Below, one piece after another: positions 27,001-36,000 of a stretch of 43,272 bases of DNA (positions are counted from its first letter, which is position 1; the number at the start of each line of letters is the position of its first letter). Source of the stretch: Anaerolineales bacterium UBA2181 (GTDB taxonomy: Bacteria > Chloroflexota > Anaerolineae > Promineifilales > UBA4811); NCBI GenBank assembly GCA_002328075.1, contig DCVT01000013.1, forward strand, positions 1-43,272, given 5' to 3'. The position numbers and the translations under genes are program-made. The notes under the pieces are model-generated. The model was not told where the DNA came from. It saw nothing but the letters and a program-made list of their open reading frames with translations, and did not search any database.

Positions 27001-30000
27001 GGCGCGCTGCAGGACCCGGTCCGCTACACCGGCCGGTACTGGGATGCGGACGCAGCGCTCTACCAGTACCGGGCGCGCTGGTACGACCCGACCATCGGCC
27101 GCTTTACCAGCCGCGACCCGCTAGGCCCTATCGCCACCCGACAGCCGTACGCCTATGCCCGCAACAACCCCGCCACCTTTCTCGACCCGCTGGGGCTGGA
27201 CACCTGGTCGTGTGATTCTGGCAAGGCCAGCGCCGGCTTTCTCATCGGATTCGAGTACACCAAATTGCGCTGCAAGAACAGGTCGACCGGCGAGACCTGC
27301 GGCATCACCCAGCGCTGCTTCAAGCTCGGCGCGCTGGCCGGCGCCACGTTCAGCGGTTGCGGCGGCCTGATGTTCAACGGGCCGGCCAACGGCTCGGAAT
27401 TGGCCGGCAGCGGTTTCAGTGCTTTTGGCGAGGCCAGCGTGGGGCTGGGTGTGGGCGTCGAGGTTGAGGGCAACATCGCCACTGACGACCCCATGGCCGA
27501 TGTCCGCGATGCCCAGTCCGAGGTAGGCGCGTGTGCCGGCGCCGGTTATTTCGGGGCCGAGGTAGGACTCGGCGGGCAGTACTGCCGGACATCCGTGCAA
27601 CACTGCGAGCGGCCGGAAAAGCCGCCCGCCTCGCCGCGCATCACTCGACCGCCGCGCAGCCCGGGGGCCGACCACGCCGACGACAACTATTCGGCCGCCA
27701 GCGCGGTGCTGCTGCCTTTTCCCTCGCCGGCGGTTCCGGCGTCCCTCCTAACGCCGTCCGTCGGCCCCCTTCCCGCCCTGGTTCAACCCGCGGGCCGCCG
27801 GGCCACCGGGCAGCCGACCGGCGCGCCGCTGGTGGGGGTCCTGTGGCACGGCTATGCCGAGGCGGCCCAGGCACTGCTGGCGAGTTACGGCTGGGACACA
27901 ACCCCCGTCATGCTGGATTTCGACCCCGACGTCCTGGACCTGCCGGTGCTGCTGATTCCCAGCGGCGGGCTGTATGGCCTGGATGGGTCGCCCAGCGTTC
28001 GCGCCCGGTTGGAAGCATACGCCGCTGCCGGCGGGGTGATTCTGGCGCTGGCCCAACAGCGCGGCGCCGAGTTCGGCACGCTCCCCCAACCAATCGGGTC
28101 GAGCGGATCAGCCGAACCCCTGGGAGGTTACGGCTGGACCGAGGACAACAGCTGCTTTGAATCGTCGCTCTACATCTCGCAGTATCACCCCCTGGTGGCC
28201 GGTTTTGATCGCGCCGTGCTGTCGGCCGGGGTGGACGGCTTTTTCACCCAGGTTCCGGGCTCCGCCAGCCGTCTGTTGCACCGCACCAAAAACGGTCAAC
28301 CAGCGCTGGTCCTCTACCCCTTTGGGGAGGGTTGGGTTGCGGCCACCACCATCTATCCGGACTGGGCCCGCAGCAATTCCCAGCCCCTGGAGGCGGCCGA
28401 CCGGCTCCTGCGCGACATGGTGAGCTGGGCGCTGGACCCGCGCACGCCGCTGCTCGAGTTCCATCCGGGCGAGACGGTAAGCCTGCCCCTGACCCTGACC
28501 AACAGCACAACCTGGGATGCGGCGGCCGCCGAACTGGTGGTGCTGGACAATTGGGGACGGGTCTACCGGCGCCAGACCATCGATGTGTCGGTCCCATCCG
28601 GCGGTTCCTCCGTGACCACGGTTCAGGTGACCGGCATCGGCATCTGGCAGACCCACGGCATCTGGTGGGTGAAGGTCACCCTGCTGGCTGCAGGCGGAGA
28701 CGCCATTCAGCCGACCGCTTGGGGCGGCCGGTTCCTGGTGAGCGACCCGTCGCCGGCCGTAGGCCCCACCCCGGCCATGGGCATGAGCATCACCGCGCCC
28801 AGCGAGGAATTCGTGGCCGGTCCGGCGACTTTCTCCTTTCACGTCTACAACCTGACCGGTCAGGAGCGGTCGGCCACGGTGAGCTACGGGCTTCCCCATC
28901 ACACCTGGCAATCGGGCGACCCCTCCTACGGTGATTTCTACAACCACCAGCACGCCCTGACGGTGGCGGCAAACAGCGAGTACAGCTTTACCTATAGCGC
29001 CGAGCTCTTTACCAATGACCGCCTCTTTTCCAGACTGCAATACGGCGCCGAACTCCAATTTGGCTGGTTCCAGGTGCAGATGGTGGCGCCCCAGGTGACG
29101 GTCGAGATCGAAACGCCCGGTCCCGGCGTCCGACGGGGGCAAACGGCGTCGCTCGCGGTGACCCTGAACAACCGCCGTCTGGTCGCGACCGAGGTGGTAC
29201 TCCGGCTGGCGGTGCAGTACGGCCAGGGCGCCGGGCTGCAGGAATGGAACGCCACCCAGTGGGTCCCGGCCCGAGGGTCGGTCACCGTGCCGTTCAGTCT
29301 GACGGTACCGAGTGACGCCGCGCTGGGCACGGCCGAGGCAAAAGTTGCGGTGCAGGATAAGCGAGGGATGTACCTGGACGCCAGGAGCGCCCAGTTCACA
29401 GTCGCGCCCAGCCCGCTGGAATACGGGGTCCGGCTGCCCGACGCGCTGCGCCCGGGCCTGGAGCAGACCGTCTGGGTCACGGCTACCAACCCCTCCGCCA
29501 GCAGTGTCCTCTCGGCCACGCTGGCGGTCACCCTGACCGAACCTCACGGCGCCGAGACGGTGCTCGGCCGGCTCCCATTTGTGGTTCCGGCCGGCGGTCA
29601 GGTCTTGCTGCCGATGTCGTTCACCGCGCCGGCATCGCAGCTCGGCGACTATACCTTTTCATTCCGGGCCGAGGACGAGTACCTGACGGCCCGGTCCTGG
29701 CAGGCGCCGGCCCCCAACCGACTCTCCCTCGAACTTGCGCCGGACAGGGCCGCCTATGCCGTGCGGGACCAGGCCAGCGTCACGGTGAGGGTGGGCAACG
29801 ACGGGCGCTGGGCGTTCGGTGGGCCCTTGCGCATCCAGCTGCCGGCGACCGGTTATGTCCAGACCGACACCCTGCAGCTGGAGCCGGGCGCCCGGGTCTC
29901 CTACACCCACGTGATCAGCCTGCCGGCCGGGCTTTCCCAAGGGTCCTACCCGCTGAGCGCGACGCTGACCCTGGCGGCCGGTCCGCCGGTGGAAGCGACC

Positions 30001-33000
30001 GTGGTGTTGGTGATCCCCGCCGGCCGGCTGACGCTCGCGGCCCCAGCCGCTGCCTGGACGGCCGGGCAACCGGCGGCCATAGGCGTCGCCAACGTCGGGG
30101 GCGTGGACGTCGGCGGAGTGTGGTCGGCTTCCCTGCGGGACCGCCGCGGCAGTCGGGTACAATCGGCCTCCGGCGCGGCCGGACCGGTCCGAGCGACCGA
30201 AACCGCCGAGATCACCTTCACCCTGCCGGCCGACATCACCTCCGGCGCCTATCTCCTGACCGCCGTCGTCACCGACTCGGTGCGCCTCCGCGCCGATCAC
30301 CTCCTGGCCTGGATTGAGGTGAACGGGGTGGAAGCGATGCTGGATACCCAAACCGCCGCGGTCTACGTGGTGGGCCAGCAGATTTCCACCCACGTCGCCA
30401 TCACCAACGGCTTGCTCCCATTCACCGGCGGCGATCTCAGCCTGTCCATCTCGGGCCTGGCCGGCGAGCAGTGGGTCGAACACAACACTGGCGACCACGG
30501 CCCCGTGGCCGACAACACCGCCATCCTGGCGCCGGACGCTGCCGGGTTCAGGTGGGTGGGATACGGCGCGAGCCGATACCTCAGCGCCTGGCACGACGGA
30601 GGAACCCCTTTTGACAAATCCGACGACCGCTGGGCACACTATTACCTGAGCCACAACGTCACCGACCTCCTGATCGACCCATCGGGTTACCTCTGGGTGA
30701 CGCTGGGCAACTACTCATCGACCGACCCGACCGGGGTGGTTCTGTGGGACACCAACGGCACGCCGCTGGATCCTTCCGACGATCGGTGGGCGTCCTTTGC
30801 CGCCGGTTCGGGCCAGCTGCTTTTCCGGCGGGTGGAGCGCGTGGCGACGGACGCGGCCGGGCGCCTCTGGTTTGCGCAGCCGGAAACCGGCAGCTCTCCC
30901 ACGGCGGTTGCCGTGAGCGTGCTGGACCATGGTGGGACCCCGTTCGACCCGGCTGATGACCTCTGGGGCCAGTGCCCCAGCAGCTACTTTCCGCTGCGGG
31001 GCACCGTGACCGATCTGGCGTTCGACGCCGCCGACCGGCTCTGGGTCTCGGTGGAGCACTATCTCCAGGGCGGCGTCATGGTGCGCGATTTGAACGGCAC
31101 CCCCTTCGACCCGGCCGACGACAGCGCCGACACCTTCACGGGCACCAGGATGCCGCAGGACGTCGATTTCGACGCCGCCGGAAGGGTCTGGATCGCGGCC
31201 GACAGGTACAGCTATGATAAGGGTCTCTATGTGTGGGATTTCGGCGCCAGCCCCTTTGATGGCACCGGCGATACCACCACCATCTTTACCAAGGAAGATT
31301 CGGGACTGCTGGAGGATTACTACATGGACAGTTTGGTCATCGACGACGATGACCATACCTGGGTGACCGCCAGCGGCTATTATTCCAGCGATCCGGCCGG
31401 ATTGCACCTGCTGGACGACAACAACACCCCGGCCAACCTGACCGACGACACCTGGCTGGTCTTTTCCACCACCGACGGATTGGCCAGCCCCCGGGCGCCA
31501 GGCCTGGTTGTGGGAGCGGAAGGCCTGATCCACCTGGCGACCTATGCCGGCGTCAACCTGCTGGATACGGCCGGCACGCTCTGGGACAAGACGGACGACC
31601 GCTGGCTGACCGTGAACGCCCGCGAGAGCCTGGCGGACTACCGCGTGAGTGACGTGGCGGTGGGCGACGACAATGTCGTGTGGACGCTGGACCTGGGCAT
31701 GACCACTGCATCGCTGCTGGACTGGGGCGGCACCCCAGCCGACAAGAGCGATGACCGCTGGGCGCACATGCCGGTCAATGCCGCCTGCCTGGTCCGCGAA
31801 TCCTCGCGGTACACCTGGTTCGGCATCTATGACTCCGCGACGACGACGGGCCTGGCGGTGGTGGACACCCAATCCACCCCGCTAAACACGGCCGACGACA
31901 GCTGGGCCTGGTTCACCACCGATGCGTGCGGCCTGCCAGACCTGGAACCCTTGTACCTGGAGCAGGATGAGGCCGGCAACCTCTGGCTCAGCGGCTGGTT
32001 GGGAATCTGCGTGCTTGACCCGGCCGGGACTCCGCTGCAGCCGGAAGACGACCGCTGGCAATCCTACACAAAATCCGACGGCCTGCCCTACGTCTACAAC
32101 GCCCCCCTGGCGGCGATGGATGGTCTGCTGTGGACCGGCGGGGACTCGGGCGCGTATCTGCGCGATACCAACCAGACCCCGTTCACCAAGACCGACGACG
32201 TGGCCGTGACCTTTACCACGGCCAACGGCCTGCCGTCCAACACCGTCGACTATGCCATCGTGCCGCGTCCGGACGGCACGGTCTGGATCGCCACCGCCAA
32301 CGGCGTCCACCTGCGGGACCTGGCCGGAACCCCCATGAACAAGAGCGACGACCTCTGGATCAACTACACCAACGCCGACGGCCTGGCGAACAACTATGTC
32401 ACGGCCATCGCGCTGGACGCCGCGGGCAACATCTGGTTCGGCACGCCCACCGGGGTCAGCCGCCTGGACCCGGGCGACGACCTGTTTTCCAAGGGAGACG
32501 ACGTCTGGACGACCTGGTACACCGGCCGCCGGTTCGACGACATCGCCGTTGGTCCCGACGGCGCCGTCTGGCTGGCCAGCCGAAACGGCCTGTTCCAGGT
32601 GACCGAGGCGGTGGTGGGGACCCTGTGGGAGCACCACCAGGCGATCGACCTGTCGGCCGGGCAGGTAGTCAGCCGCACGGTCCCGGCCAGCGCGCTCACC
32701 GCCGCCGGCAAATTCTGGCTGCAGGCCGAGCTAACCTCCGGCCGCGGGCAGCTGGTTGGTGCGGACCGCTATCCGTTCTACGTCGTCAAGGGCCAGGCGC
32801 TGCTCACGCTGGACGTGTCGCCCGGGTTGGTCCGGCCGGGAGGGGCCATCTCGCTGACCGGCGAGCTCGTCAATTTCGCCGCCGCGCCGCTGGACAATCA
32901 GACGCTGACCATCGCCCAGGACGGGGCCGTCATCTATACCCTGGGGCCGTTCAGCGTCCCGGCCGGCGGCAGTCACCCCTATGCAACGTCCGCTGCAGCG

Positions 33001-36000
33001 CCGCTCACGGGCGATGAGACCCGATTCGTCGCCGGCGCCGGTGAGCTGAGCGTTCAGGAGATGGTCGCCGTCGGACGGACGATCATGAGCGGCGCGGTGA
33101 CGCCGGTCGAACTGGCAAACGCCGCCCCGTTTAGCCTGACGGTCGTCCTCACCAACAGCGGCGCATTCGCCGGCCAGGTGGCGCTGACCTTTCCGCAGGA
33201 GGCGGTTTCGGTGACCGTTCCGCCGGGAGAGACCGCGCTGGTCCGCTCGTCCACCTCAGTGTGCGGCGACTCGGTCTTGACCATTAGCGCCGGCGGCGAC
33301 CTCACCGCCACCTGGCTGCTGCCGGTTCAGTTCGGCCTGGAGGTCCAGGCCAGGCTGGTGTCCGCTGCCCTCTACCCGCCGGGGCCCACCGGCGCGACAG
33401 GCCCCACCCCGCCCCTACTGGTCATCACCAACACCGGGCAGCTGGACCTGGCGTACACCGCCGCCTACACCCTGGCGGACGCCCTTGACCCGCTCAAGAT
33501 TGGCTCGGAACCCTACCTGGACCCGCGGCCGGACGGCCTTCTGGCCACCCGGTTGACCTTGCGACAGAGCACGGCGAGCGCCCCGCTCCCGGCCCCGCCG
33601 GCCGACAACCGCGCACCGGCCGCCCAGGCGCAGATCTCCGGATACCTGCCGGCCGGCGACAGCGCCACGCTCGAACTGGCGTTGCTGCTGGTGACAGGCG
33701 ATTATGACCTGACCTACCAGGTGAGCGCCGGCGAGTGCCCGCTGGCCGGCGGCTCGGCCGCGCTATCGGTCCGGCCGGCGCTCTCGCTGGAGATTGCCGG
33801 CCGGGTCCAGTCGGGCCCGGTCGTCACCGTCACCGCCACCCTGACCAACACCGGCAGCGACCCCTTCCAGGGGACGGCCGGCCTGCTCACCGATTACGGG
33901 TATCAGGCAGCGGTCCCCATCTTGCCCGGCCTTCCCCCAGGGTCCAGCCGCCATCTGCTCTTCCTCTTGCCTGGTGAAATCGCCGGGTCGGGTCTCCACA
34001 CCGCCACGCTGACCATCCAGGCAGAGGGCGCCCCGGGAGAGCCCCTGGCCGAGACTCGTGTTTCGTGGACCCAACGCCCGGCGGAGCTGGTGATTGCATC
34101 CTTGCCGGTCGACACCGTCTTACCCATCAGCCAGACGGTCACCCTCACCTTCTCGCTGGAAAACCGGGGGGACCTGGGGGATGCGGCCCGGCTGCGCTTC
34201 TCCATGGGCGACCTGGTCGATGAGGAAGCGGTCCACTGGCTGGCAGCCGGCGAGACGGCCGACCTGCCCTTCCGCTTTTTCGTGCCGCCCGACCTGGAAT
34301 CGCGCCAATACCTGGCCTCCTATGACCTGAACGGGGAGTCCGCCCTCCTGCCCATTGCCGTGCAGGGCATCAGCCTGACGGTGCAGGCAGCCGCCGACCG
34401 GCCGGCCTACCGGGAGGGCCAGGGTGTCTCCCTGACGCTGACCATCACCAACCGGCTCACCTTGCCGGGCCCAACGCTGCGCGTCCTGGTCGGTCACGGC
34501 GAGGTCACCCAAACCCAGACCTTTCACCTGCCTTCCGGCGTCGACCCGGCGGTGAACCTCACCTTTCCTCTGACCGCAACCTTTGATGGTGGCGGACTGG
34601 TCTTTTACGGCGTCTATCACGACGCCACCGAGCGGGGCATCCACCTGAACACCTATCGCCTGCAGCCGCTGGGAGACTGGGTGACGCTGCTGACGTCGGG
34701 CGGACCGGCCCGGCCGGGCGAGTCGGTTCACGCGACGGTAAGTGGACCCGCCACCGGTTCGCTGGCGGTCTCGGGCCCCGGATTCAGCGCCACGCTGGCC
34801 CTGAACGGTCAGGAGCAACCGCTGGACCTCCTGCTGCCCTCCGCCATAGCCCGCGGCACCTATGCCGTCAGTTACCGCCTGACCGGCTGCAATTGCCCCG
34901 ACGACGGACGCCAGTTCCGGGCGCTGCTGGACGTGGACGGACCCTGGGTGCGGGTGACCGAGGCCCAACTCGACCGCCCGACGTACCATGCCGGGGATCG
35001 GGTGACGCTTCACTTGACCGTCGCCAGCGACCGAGAGCTGGACATCCTCCTGCGCAGCGGCCTGGCCTATCCCGACGGCCGCTCCGGCGCCTGGAACTTG
35101 GCCCCCTGGCATCTCGACGCCGGCCTGAGCAATCAGTTGACCACCACCGTCACCATCACCGACGCCCAGGCCGGGTTGCACCTGCTTGACTATCAGTTGG
35201 TGGACGCGGCCGATCCCTCGGTGACCCACGCAACGGGCGCCGAGGGGTTTGACCTGGGTTTGGCCGTCCTGCTGGGGGTGAACACCGACCGGGCGGATTA
35301 CCCCGCGGGCACCGAGAGCGTGACCGCCACCGTTCTCCTGCTGGCGTCCGCGCCGGTGACCGGAGAACTGAGCCTCCAGGTCGACGGGGCTGCTACCCAG
35401 GTCCTGCCGGTAAGTCTTGTGCCCGGTCGCCAGACCGTCGCCGCGCAACTTGACCTGCCCATCGCCCCCGGCCGGCGCGTGCTCACCGCCGCGTTAAGCG
35501 CCGGTGGGTTGACCGACCCCGCGCGCGTGGCGGCCACGTTTGCCTACGGCACCGCTTTGCCCGACCTGGTGGCCCGACCGCCGGTGCTCGCCCCGACGGA
35601 CGGCGGGTCCACCCGCGCTCCCAACGGAGCCGGCCCGGAGCGTACTCTGTTGCTCCTGATCGGCAACCAGGGGCCGAATCCCTCGCCGGCCACCAATGCG
35701 TCACTCCACCGCCGGCTGCCCGGCGGCGGAGAGACGCTTGTCGCCACGGTGCCGGTCCCGCCGATCCCGGCCGGGGGCGGCGCGACCATACCGGTTGCCT
35801 GGGACATCACCGGATTGGGCGGCGAGCAGGACCTCACGCTGACGGTCGAGCCGGTGGTCGAGTACGACCGGGAGAACAACAGCGCCGGAGCAACGGTGAT
35901 CCTACCGCGCCTCGCGTCCGATTTGGTGGTCAGCCCGACCAGCATCCAGGCCGGCCAGGCGACCGAGATCCGGGTGTGCCTGGCCAACCTCCAGGCGACC

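Noticed and set aside
28108..29547. 479-codon minus-strand frame inside the RHS giant
   Set aside because: It is an antisense shadow of the Ig-like region, with no Shine-Dalgarno or motif.
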